Shown here one piece after another: positions 35,083 through 43,240 of a DNA stretch of 64,000 nt. Below the pieces are notes generated by a model that saw only the letters and a list, made by a program, of their open reading frames with translations, ran no database searches and was not told the DNA's origin. The position numbers were made by a program, and so were the translations under genes. The stretch's first letter is position 1. Every line of letters starts with the position of its first letter. The stretch spans positions 1-64,000 of the forward strand of contig CAIQUS010000035.1 in assembly GCA_903875045.1 (NCBI GenBank), written 5' to 3'. The DNA comes from an uncultured Bacteroidales bacterium (GTDB lineage Bacteria > Bacteroidota > Bacteroidia > Bacteroidales > FEN-979).

Positions 35083-35664
35083 GTGATACAATATTTTAGA
35101 TTCTTACTTTCCATTTTGGTGCTGGGTTGTATTTGTCAGAATCAATATGCGCAGGTTGCGATCAACACAGATCAAAGCACCTCCAGGGATACCGGAATAA
35201 ACAGGGATGGCCAACGTTGCGGTTCGGTGATTTATGGCGGGAAAACTTACAACCCGATGACCATTGGTACACAATGCCGGAGGACCGAAAAACTGAATAT
35301 CGGCACGGCGATCCTTTCAACTGAAGGGCAAACCAACAACGGTGCCATTGAGAAATATTGTTATGACAACAATTTTGCCAATTGTAATACCTATGGTGGC
35401 TTATTATATCAGTGGGCTGAATTAGTCCGGTATCTGAATGGAGCAACCAATACAACAAGCTGGAATCCTGTTCCATCCGGACCAATTAAAGGAATTTATC
35501 CCGGCGGATGGCACGTTTCGGCTGATGAGGAATGGACAGACCTTAAAAACTATCTGGGTGGACCCGATGTCGCCGGAGGAAATGAGAAAGAAACCGGGAC
35601 AAGAACACACAGGTATACCTTCTGGAATACTTCAAAACTACAGGATATTCATGCAGATGTATAA
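35083..35664 (+). pseudogene. Decayed FISUMP gene with internal deletion and frameshift
   Basis: Remnant of a FISUMP gene like the intact copy at 35739. A signal-like segment follows a GTG at 35083 (FLLSILVLGC ... QYAQ), then QVAINTDQ, but the usual SAxLDVKSxxxGxLPPRMT module is missing. The FISUMP core is damaged: QCWMAENMN has become QCRRTEKLN, with the conserved Trp and Met lost. KEAGT is followed by a deletion of the Gly/Trp-rich half. At the 3' end the DNA still resembles the intact gene's end, but in another reading frame (NYRIFMQMYK against NYRMSVRCLQN). It could still be translated as a short exported protein, but decay is the better reading. Confidence 0.65.
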
Positions 35665-35694
35665 ATGATTAAGTGAACTCTATCTTATATCCTT

Positions 35695-35729
35695 CAAATC
35701 AAATCAAATCAAATCAAATCAAATCAAAT
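35695..35729. repeat. 5-bp tandem repeat (CAAAT x7) in a leader
   Basis: Seven perfect CAAAT copies ending 9 bp before the ATG of the FISUMP gene at 35739, within the leader and ribosome-binding region. Changes in copy number would alter leader spacing. Confidence 0.95.
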
Positions 35730-35738
35730 ACCTCTCTT

Positions 35739-36644
35739 ATGAAAATAATTAACAAGTTTTTTCTTCTGATGGTATTCATACTGGCTGTTCCGGGTTTTAC
35801 CATTTTTGGCCAGGTTAGCGTTACCAATGATGGAAGTGCACCTGGAAATTCCGCTATGCTAGATGTAAAGTCCACGAACAAGGGATTTTTACCTCCACGG
35901 ATGACCACTTCCCAGCGCAATGCCATTGCAGCTCCTGAAGAAGGTCTGATGATTTTCAACATCACTACCGGATATATTGATTATTATTTTGGAGGATCAT
36001 GGAAATCATTGGCCGGTGTAAGCGAACCAGTGTTTCAGTGCGGGATGAAAGTGACCGATGTCCGTGATGGAAAATTGTATAATACGGTAAAAATAGGAAA
36101 CCAATGCTGGATGGCGGAAAACATGAATGTGGGAAACCGGCTTGACAGCACCGTTCTGCCAACAAACAACGGGATTATTGAAAAATTTTGTTTTCATGAT
36201 CTGGAGGCAAATTGTTCGGTTTATGGCGGGTTGTATACCTGGCATGAAATCATGCAATATTCCGAAACACCCGGAATTCAGGGAATTTGTCCGGCTGGCT
36301 GGCATATCCCTGCTGATGCTGAATTGACTGCACTGGTCGATTTTCTGGGAGGAACCGATGTGGCCGCCGATAAAATGAAAGAAGCCGGGACTGCCCACTG
36401 GCTGGCGCCAAACCTGGGAACCAATGAGAGTGGTTTTACAGGTTTGGGTACCGGAATGCAGGATTTTTATTGGGATTATTCCTACTGGGACCTGAATTTA
36501 TATACCTTCTTCTGGTCGTCAACCTTGTTTGACACGGCATCTGCTTATGGTTACTACCTGGGGGTCAATACCTATTCTACAGGTATTTTCAGAACATACA
36601 GCTGGAAAAATTACAGGATGTCTGTCAGATGTTTGCAGAATTAA
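35739..36644 (+). CDS. Exported FISUMP-domain protein
   Basis: 301-residue exported protein. I start it at 35739, where a good signal peptide begins (MKIINKFFLLMVFILAVPGF, cleaved near IFGQ); the frame is open upstream only through the CAAAT repeat. Residues ~25-95 are the N-terminal module shared with the proteins at 4310 and 36664 (SVTNDGSAPGNSAMLDVKS, FLPPRMT). Residues ~105-301 are an intact FISUMP domain: VTDVRDGKLYNTVKIGNQCW, CPAGWHIPADAE and a final MSVRCLQN. It is followed after 19 bp by the fibre-like gene, and probably heads an operon of three exported proteins. The surface role is unknown. Confidence 0.85.
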   Translation: MKIINKFFLLMVFILAVPGFTIFGQVSVTNDGSAPGNSAMLDVKSTNKGFLPPRMTTSQRNAIAAPEEGLMIFNITTGYIDYYFGGSWKSLAGVSEPVFQCGMKVTDVRDGKLYNTVKIGNQCWMAENMNVGNRLDSTVLPTNNGIIEKFCFHDLEANCSVYGGLYTWHEIMQYSETPGIQGICPAGWHIPADAELTALVDFLGGTDVAADKMKEAGTAHWLAPNLGTNESGFTGLGTGMQDFYWDYSYWDLNLYTFFWSSTLFDTASAYGYYLGVNTYSTGIFRTYSWKNYRMSVRCLQN

Positions 36645-36663
36645 TGTTTTTATAACTCTCCAC

Positions 36664-38379
36664 ATGAAGAATCAATTGCTGTTACTCAGTTTTGCCCTAA
36701 TTTTTGTTCTGATCACAGTTCAACTTTCTGCTCAGGTAGCAGTTAACACCGATGGCAATGGCCCGGATGCATCGGCCATGCTTGATGTCAAATCAACCGC
36801 CATGGGCATGCTGATTCCACGCATGACAATGGCTGAGCGAGATGCGATCGTCAGCCCGGCCACAGGGTTGATCCTGTTCCAAACCGACAATACAGGCGGT
36901 TTTTATTATAATTCAGGCACGCCGGAAGCCCCTTTGTGGATGCCTGTTGGCAGCACAAGTGGCTGGGGTACCACTGGAAACGGCGGCTTGACAACAGGCA
37001 TCAATTTTCTTGGAACCACCGATGATGTTCCGCTCATGTTCAAAGTCAACAACCAACTGGCCGGGAAAATCGAAAGTTTTAATACTGCACTGGGATTGAA
37101 TGCAATGTATGCCAATACAACTGGTTCAGGCAACATTGCCGTTGGAACCGGTGCATTGTACAACAATACCGTGCGGGGCAGTCTTGTTGCCATTGGCGAT
37201 TCCGCCATGTACGGCAATTTGTCGGGGCTGCAAAATACTGCAATCGGATCAAAGGCATTGTTTTCGAATACCGACGGGTCGTATAATACGGCGGCAGGCT
37301 ATAACGCAATGAAATACAATACTATAGGTTATGGCAATACGGCTTTCGGCGAAAGTGCTTTGTTGTCAAATACTTACGGTTTTCATAATACTGCAACTGG
37401 TACCAGTTCATTACGTAACAATTCAAGCGGAAAATATAATACCGCCAACGGGGTAGTTGCACTTTATGCCAATACAGAGGGTGAAGCGAATACCGCAACC
37501 GGGGCTTATGCCCTTTCTTCCAATCAGATAGGACTTTATAATACAGCCACCGGATTCAGATCACTGGAATTCAACAATGCAGGCGATTATAACACGGCAA
37601 ACGGGGTGGAGTCGCTGAATAAAAACACCATCGGATACCACAATACCGCAAGTGGCTGCGATGCCCTCTACCATAACACTGAAGGATATGGGAACAGTGC
37701 CATGGGGATGGAGACGATGATGGGAAACACGATGGGCAGCAACAATTCTGCATTTGGCATGCATGCACTCCGCCAAAACTCAAACGGTAATAACAATACC
37801 GCCTGCGGATACAAAGCAATCTATCATACAGGAGGAAGTGCCAATGTGGCCATCGGATCATATGCCGGTTATTACGAAACAGGAAGTAACAAACTCTATA
37901 TCGACAATTCAAGCAGGGGAAATCAGCAAAATGCCATGTCGATGGGTTTGATCTATGGCGAGTTCAATGCCGACCCGGCTTTTCAGAAGCTGGTTATCAA
38001 TGGTAATGTGGGTATTGGCACCGTGTATCCGACACATAAATTATCGGTGAATGGTGCCATCCGGGCAAAAGAGGTGGTGGTCAATACAGGATGGTCCGAC
38101 TTTGTATTTGAATCAGATTATAACCTGATGCCGCTGTATAACCTGGAAAAATATATTCTTCAAAACAAACATCTGCCTGATATTCCCGATGCTGCAGAGG
38201 TTGATAAAAACGGTGTCAGCCTTGGCGAAATGGATTCAAAACTGCTGCAAAAAATTGAAGAGTTATCCTTGTATGTCATTGCGCTGAATAAGAAGGTCGA
38301 CAATCTACAGAGCGAAAACAAAACATTGAAAGAGCAGATAAAAAAGGTTGTTAAAGAGCATTATATTCAGGAAAAATGA
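36664..38379 (+). CDS. Exported fibre-like protein with YadA-head-type repeats
   Basis: 571-residue exported protein. I start it at ATG 36664 because a signal peptide begins there (MKNQLLLLSFALIFVLITVQ); the longer frame overlaps the previous gene. Residues ~25-100 are the shared module (VAVNTDGNGPDASAMLDVKS). Residues ~140-430 hold some 12-14 repeats of about 24 residues of the form NTA-x-G-x3-L-x2-NT-x2-G, resembling trimeric-autotransporter (YadA/Hia head) or phage-tail-fibre beta-rolls. The end (VGIGTVYPTHKLSVNGAIRA, then a Leu-rich coiled coil) matches the C-terminal part of Bacteroidota tail-fibre-domain proteins. It is likely a trimeric surface fibre. It overlaps the metalloprotease gene by 4 bp (ATGA). 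Confidence 0.8.
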   Translation: MKNQLLLLSFALIFVLITVQLSAQVAVNTDGNGPDASAMLDVKSTAMGMLIPRMTMAERDAIVSPATGLILFQTDNTGGFYYNSGTPEAPLWMPVGSTSGWGTTGNGGLTTGINFLGTTDDVPLMFKVNNQLAGKIESFNTALGLNAMYANTTGSGNIAVGTGALYNNTVRGSLVAIGDSAMYGNLSGLQNTAIGSKALFSNTDGSYNTAAGYNAMKYNTIGYGNTAFGESALLSNTYGFHNTATGTSSLRNNSSGKYNTANGVVALYANTEGEANTATGAYALSSNQIGLYNTATGFRSLEFNNAGDYNTANGVESLNKNTIGYHNTASGCDALYHNTEGYGNSAMGMETMMGNTMGSNNSAFGMHALRQNSNGNNNTACGYKAIYHTGGSANVAIGSYAGYYETGSNKLYIDNSSRGNQQNAMSMGLIYGEFNADPAFQKLVINGNVGIGTVYPTHKLSVNGAIRAKEVVVNTGWSDFVFESDYNLMPLYNLEKYILQNKHLPDIPDAAEVDKNGVSLGEMDSKLLQKIEELSLYVIALNKKVDNLQSENKTLKEQIKKVVKEHYIQEK

Positions 38380-40304
38380 AAGCAAAACTGAACTTTATAA
38401 ACTGTTGCCTTTTTTTATGGCTGTCATTCCTTCCCCTGATTTCATCTGCGGCATATTTGAGAGACATACCCCAAACGATCACGCTGCCCGACCATTCAAT
38501 GATCAACTGCTTTGCCTCAGGGGATGAGTTTTTTAACTGGCTGCACGATGAAAACGGCTTTACCCTCATTTATGGGGATGATGGATTTTTGTATTATGCT
38601 GTCAAAACCGGAAACTTGCTGAAACCATCTGCGTACCGGGTAATGAGTGTCAATCCTGCATCTGTCGGCATTCAACCACATAATTTAATTTCAAATTCTG
38701 CATATCAGCAGATGAAGAAAAATGAACTGTCGATCGGTGTCCCTGAAAATTCACCCAAGGCACCTCATGCCGGTACTTTTTATAATCTTGCTGTTTTCAT
38801 CAGGTTCAGTGATGATAATGAATATACAGAACCTAAAACCTATTTTGATAATATGTTCAATGATGCCTCACCGAATGCCAATTCAATGCATAACTACTAC
38901 TATGAAGCATCCTACCAGTCACTGGGAATTTTTACCTCGTTATACCCTACATCCTCCGGAACCACTGTGGTTTCATTCCAGGACAGTCATCCGAGGAATT
39001 ACTTCAGACCCTACAATGCAACTTCCAACCCAACCGGATACCAGGGTGCTGAAAAGTGGGAGAGAGAACACGCCATGTTAAAAGCTGCCGTGAATTACAT
39101 AAGCGGCCAGGTCCCGGTCAATTTGAATATTGATCTTGACAATGACGGCAACGTTGATAATGTGTGTTTTATTTTAAAAGGGGCAACTGATCATTGGGGC
39201 AATATTTTGTGGCCTCACATGGCAACCCTGGGTGAGCCATGGGTTTATATACATGGAAAGCATGTGGTGGATTACAATGTGCAATTGCAGATTGATTTGC
39301 AGACAAACGGAACAGGTGTTTTGTGCCATGAAATGTTTCATACCATCGGAGCCCCGGATCTTTATCATTATGATCAGGCATTTGGAGGATTACAGCCGGT
39401 TGGCAAATGGGATCTCATGGATGTTACCACGAACCCTCCCCAACACATGTGTGCCTATCTGAAATATAAATATGGCCATTGGATGTTGCCTATGGATTTT
39501 ATTCCCCTTACCACAACCAATTACTATACCCTGAGTCCGCTGAATTTGATAAATGGATATCATTGCTTCAGAATAAATTCGCCATATTCTGTCAATGAAT
39601 TTTTTGTGGTGGAATACCGGAAAAAAACAGGGGTTTTTGAATCATCCCTACCCGGTGAAGGGTTGATCGTTTACAGAATCAACACAAATTATTTCGGTAA
39701 CGGAGGATACGATGGGACGACGGGCTTCGATGAAGTTTATGCTTACAGGCCTGGCGGGTCAACTACCATAAACGGATTTCCTGACAACGCGAATTACAGC
39801 CACCTGGTTGGCCGGACGGAAATGAATTGCGCAACAAATCCAATCCCTTACCTGGTACACGGAGAACCCGGAGGTTTGGATATCCGCGAAATAACAGATA
39901 ACAATGGTTCACTGACATTTTTACTGTTGTATAATGTGCCTGCGAACATTGTGTTGAATCAGCCGGATACCTGGGGCCTGTTTGCTGCAACCAATGAAAT
40001 AGGTCTTCAGGATGGTTTTGATACAGGCCCTTCCAACTCATTCAGAACCATTATTGATGAATGTCCGGTAACAAACCGTTCGCCTTTAATGGTACAGGCA
40101 CCCAGCCTCTATGAAATACAAATCCTGAACAATTCAAACCGTTGGATCAGTTCATATACCGTCTCCTCTGCTACCGACATTGATATTGACAACATCAGGA
40201 ATACACCGGATGATAAAGGCCATTTCCTTTCCATGGGCAATTACAAATATGTTATTTCAAAGGAAGGTACTGAGATCGTCAAAGGAACGATGGTAGTTAA
40301 ATAA
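38376..40304 (+). CDS. Secreted M6-family metalloprotease
   Basis: 642-residue exported zinc peptidase of the M6 (immune inhibitor A) family. A signal peptide ends near ISSA (residue ~25), followed by a propeptide typical of the family (GDEFFNWLHDENGFTLIYGD). The catalytic motif is HEMFH (His318, Glu319, His322) with the downstream GAPDLYHYD third-ligand region. The C-terminal part is beta-rich and ends with a GNYKYVISKEG segment; no T9SS sorting domain is visible, so it may leave the cell by another route or be periplasmic. Its ATG overlaps the stop of the fibre gene, so translation is coupled, and it may process a product of the same operon. A strong hairpin follows directly. Confidence 0.88.
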   Translation: MKAKLNFINCCLFLWLSFLPLISSAAYLRDIPQTITLPDHSMINCFASGDEFFNWLHDENGFTLIYGDDGFLYYAVKTGNLLKPSAYRVMSVNPASVGIQPHNLISNSAYQQMKKNELSIGVPENSPKAPHAGTFYNLAVFIRFSDDNEYTEPKTYFDNMFNDASPNANSMHNYYYEASYQSLGIFTSLYPTSSGTTVVSFQDSHPRNYFRPYNATSNPTGYQGAEKWEREHAMLKAAVNYISGQVPVNLNIDLDNDGNVDNVCFILKGATDHWGNILWPHMATLGEPWVYIHGKHVVDYNVQLQIDLQTNGTGVLCHEMFHTIGAPDLYHYDQAFGGLQPVGKWDLMDVTTNPPQHMCAYLKYKYGHWMLPMDFIPLTTTNYYTLSPLNLINGYHCFRINSPYSVNEFFVVEYRKKTGVFESSLPGEGLIVYRINTNYFGNGGYDGTTGFDEVYAYRPGGSTTINGFPDNANYSHLVGRTEMNCATNPIPYLVHGEPGGLDIREITDNNGSLTFLLLYNVPANIVLNQPDTWGLFAATNEIGLQDGFDTGPSNSFRTIIDECPVTNRSPLMVQAPSLYEIQILNNSNRWISSYTVSSATDIDIDNIRNTPDDKGHFLSMGNYKYVISKEGTEIVKGTMVVK

Positions 40305-40335
40305 ACCTTCCAGGTTTTTAAAACCCGGAAGGTTT
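40303..40335. terminator. Intergenic hairpin after the M6 protease gene
   Basis: Arms at 40303-40317 (AAACCTTCCAGGTTT) and 40321-40335 pair over 15 positions with one mismatch and a 3-nt loop. It begins inside the stop codon of the M6 gene. There is no strong T run after it, so it may stabilise the mRNA 3' end or act as a terminator with help. Confidence 0.6.
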
Positions 40336-40349
40336 GAAATTATATTCCC

Positions 40350-40357
40350 TACTTTTG
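40350..40357 (+). promoter_or_regulatory. -7 promoter box (TACTTTTG) for the addB-like gene
   Basis: TACTTTTG matches TAnnTTTG 21 bp before the ATG at 40379. A TTTG is present at 40333-40336, but the 13-bp spacing is short. It fits separate transcription of addB after the hairpin. Confidence 0.45.
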
Positions 40358-40378
40358 TCAGCACAATACCGTTGACCG

Positions 40379-43240
40379 ATGCTCCCATTCCTCCAAAAAA
40401 CCGCACAGTACCTCATTGCTACATTTAACAATGACCTTGATGATCTCTGTATTGTGCTGCCGAACCGGCGTGGCGGCCTGTTCCTGCGGAAATACCTGGC
40501 TGCGGAGGTGGGAAAAGTTACCTGGGCGCCAACTGTTTTTTCCATTGAGGATTTTATCACCGAAATCAGCGGACTGCAGGAAGTTGAAAATTTACACCTG
40601 CTTTTTGAGCTTTATGAGGTTCACCGCGAAATAGAAGGTGCGAATGCACAGTCTTTTGATGAGTTTTTGCGTTGGGCACCTCAGTTGCTCAGCGATTTTA
40701 ATGAAACAGACCGCTACCTGGCCGATGCAAAGGAATTATTTACCACCCTCACCGAAACAAGAGCCATCAGCCTGTGGAATGTCGATGGGCAGCCCCTGAC
40801 CGAATTTGAGAAAAAGTATCTTCAGTTTTATCAGTCGCTTTATGTTTACTATGAAAAACTGACAACCAGGCTCCTGGCTAAAAACCATGCATACCAGGGA
40901 CTTAGTTTCAAACAGGCTGCCGCAAATATTGAATCCAGAAAGCATGACCTGCCCTGGCGCCATATCATTTTTGCCGGGTTCAATGCCCTGACAAAAGCCG
41001 AAGTGCAAATTATCGGTACCTTGCGCAATGAGGGAAAGGCAACCCTGCTCTGGGATGCCGACCATTACTATTTCGACAACAGGCAACAGGAAGCCGGTGA
41101 TTTTTTACGTGACTGGGTTCGCAAATGGCCGGTGAAGGAACCCCGCTGGATATCAGATGATTTTGCAGATTCACAAAAACAGATTGAGATTATCGGTTCC
41201 CCCGACCCGGTTGGGCAGGTTAAATATTGCGGGCAGTTGCTTGAAGAATTGGCGAAAACCGGACATGCCAATGAAAAGACTGCCGTCGTATTGCTGGATG
41301 AAGGGTTACTGCTCCCCTTGCTGAATTCCATTCCTGAAAACGTTGATGCGCTGAACATCACGGCTGGCCTTCCCCTGAAGCAAACGCCCCTGGACAGTCT
41401 CTTTGAATCAGTATTCCAGCTTCATCTCCACGCGGCCCAGTTTACATGGCTCGTTTCCAAAGGGATCAAAAAATACTATTATAAAGACGTATTAAAACTT
41501 CTTCAACACCCTTACATCCACCGGATGGCACACGGAACACTGGGCGGGAACAGGTTTGTATTTGATGAAACCATTGATAAAATCAGGCTGGGTCACCAGA
41601 TTTTTGTCGGTTTGGAAGATATTGTCACACCTGGTGCCGACCTGTTTTCTGCCAATCTTACCTTTTTGGATTCCATGTTTGCACCCTGGGAAAAACCTGA
41701 TGATGCCCTGACCTGTTTCAAAGCCATCATAGAAACCCTCCGGTTAAGTAATGTGACATCCATGGAGATGGAGTATCTGTTTGCTTTTTCAAAAATTGTG
41801 CATCAGATCAGTAATCTCCTGTGTGATTTTTCGCCGGGGTTGACAATCCCGTCGCTCTGTGAATTATTTAAACAAGTGATTGCCAGTACCAGCCTCCCAT
41901 TTTATGGCGAACCGCTCAAAGGGGTTCAACTGATGGGCATGCTCGAAACAAGGACACTTGATTTTGAAAACCTCATCATTCTTTCATGCAATGAAGATCT
42001 TTTACCCAGTGGTAAAATCAACTCATCATTTATTCCATTCGACATTAAGGAAAGTTTTGAACTGCCTACCTACCGGCATAAGGATTCCGTGTATGCTTAC
42101 CATTTTTACCGGCTGATCCAACGGGCAGAGCATGTGTGGATATTATACAATACCGAACCGGATCAGTTGGGAGGCGGCGACAGAAGCCGGTTTTTACGGC
42201 AAATCGCCAGTGAATTATCATCTTATAACCCCCGGATCACCATCAGGGCATCGGTTTTAACCACACCAATCCTCAAAGGGGAATTCGTACCTGTAATTGA
42301 ATTTCCCAAAACAGGAGAAACCCTGGCTTCCCTGGAGGAAAAGGCAGTCAAAGGTTTTTCTGCGACTTCGTTGAATTTATACCGTAATTGTGCTTTGAAA
42401 TTTTATTACGCTGAAATAGCGGGTATCAAAGAGCCCGAGGATGTGGATGACACCATTGATCCGGCAACGCTGGGAAGTGCCGTGCATGAAACACTCAATA
42501 AACTGTACAAACCGTTTCTTGATCAACCATTGTCCAAAGGGAACCTTTTGGCTATGTTGCAGGAATCGGATCGGGCGGTGGATAAAGCTTTTGAGAAAAA
42601 ATTTAAAGGTTCCGACATCACTTACGGTAAAAATCTTTTGCTGGTCAGTGTGGCAAAATTGATGGTCAAACGGTTCTTACAATACGAAGCGGAGCAATTG
42701 GAAGAACTTGTCAAATCGGGAAAGAGTTGCACCGTTGCATATCTTGAACAATTGGTTGAAACATCTTTGCTAATCCATTCAGATGAAAAGAAATATACAA
42801 TTCGGCTGAAAGGATTTATCGATCGTGTTGATAAGATGAATGGCTGGTGGAAAATCATCGACTATAAAACCGGAACCACCGAACCAAAGCAGGTGAAGGT
42901 GAAAGATTGGAACGACTTGTATGGAAATCCCGATCTGAATATTGGTTTTCAATTGCTCATGTATGGCTATCTGCTGCAATGCCGTTTTCACGATCCGATC
43001 ACATCCAGTGCAGGGATCATTTCACTCAAAAAGATCAATGCCGGGTTCACTGCAGTATCGGTGCCTGGTGAAGAACCCGGGAAATTATCTGGAATTCTCA
43101 ATGAAACTTCCATGAAACGTTTTGAGGAGATAACAGTGGCTCTTTTAACTGACGTGTATGATCTTTCCAAATCATTTTCCCAAACCACCGATCTGAAAAT
43201 TTGTGAACGGTGTCCTTACATCAATCTTTGCGGACGTTAA
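40379..43240 (+). CDS. addB: AddB-like Fe-S nuclease / inactivated helicase
   Basis: 953-residue PD-(D/E)XK nuclease of the AddB type, partner of AddA in double-strand-break processing. The N-terminal ~600 residues resemble a helicase fold without an intact Walker A loop (LPNRRGGLFLRKYLA where the P-loop would be). The C-terminal nuclease domain has GSAVHETL, then GFIDRVDKM and IIDYKTG, with the catalytic Asp and Lys. Four cysteines in the AddB/Dna2 arrangement (one in LYRNCALKFYY, three in CERCPYINLC at the very end) should bind a [4Fe-4S] cluster. The addA-like gene lies 9 kb upstream rather than beside it. The end overlaps the convergent Memo-AMMECR1 gene by 20 bp. Confidence 0.88.
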   Translation: MLPFLQKTAQYLIATFNNDLDDLCIVLPNRRGGLFLRKYLAAEVGKVTWAPTVFSIEDFITEISGLQEVENLHLLFELYEVHREIEGANAQSFDEFLRWAPQLLSDFNETDRYLADAKELFTTLTETRAISLWNVDGQPLTEFEKKYLQFYQSLYVYYEKLTTRLLAKNHAYQGLSFKQAAANIESRKHDLPWRHIIFAGFNALTKAEVQIIGTLRNEGKATLLWDADHYYFDNRQQEAGDFLRDWVRKWPVKEPRWISDDFADSQKQIEIIGSPDPVGQVKYCGQLLEELAKTGHANEKTAVVLLDEGLLLPLLNSIPENVDALNITAGLPLKQTPLDSLFESVFQLHLHAAQFTWLVSKGIKKYYYKDVLKLLQHPYIHRMAHGTLGGNRFVFDETIDKIRLGHQIFVGLEDIVTPGADLFSANLTFLDSMFAPWEKPDDALTCFKAIIETLRLSNVTSMEMEYLFAFSKIVHQISNLLCDFSPGLTIPSLCELFKQVIASTSLPFYGEPLKGVQLMGMLETRTLDFENLIILSCNEDLLPSGKINSSFIPFDIKESFELPTYRHKDSVYAYHFYRLIQRAEHVWILYNTEPDQLGGGDRSRFLRQIASELSSYNPRITIRASVLTTPILKGEFVPVIEFPKTGETLASLEEKAVKGFSATSLNLYRNCALKFYYAEIAGIKEPEDVDDTIDPATLGSAVHETLNKLYKPFLDQPLSKGNLLAMLQESDRAVDKAFEKKFKGSDITYGKNLLLVSVAKLMVKRFLQYEAEQLEELVKSGKSCTVAYLEQLVETSLLIHSDEKKYTIRLKGFIDRVDKMNGWWKIIDYKTGTTEPKQVKVKDWNDLYGNPDLNIGFQLLMYGYLLQCRFHDPITSSAGIISLKKINAGFTAVSVPGEEPGKLSGILNETSMKRFEEITVALLTDVYDLSKSFSQTTDLKICERCPYINLCGR

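Noticed and set aside
36529-36663. 45-codon extension of the fibre-like protein
   Set aside because: It overlaps the 3' end of the intact FISUMP gene in another frame, and a proper signal peptide starts at 36664.
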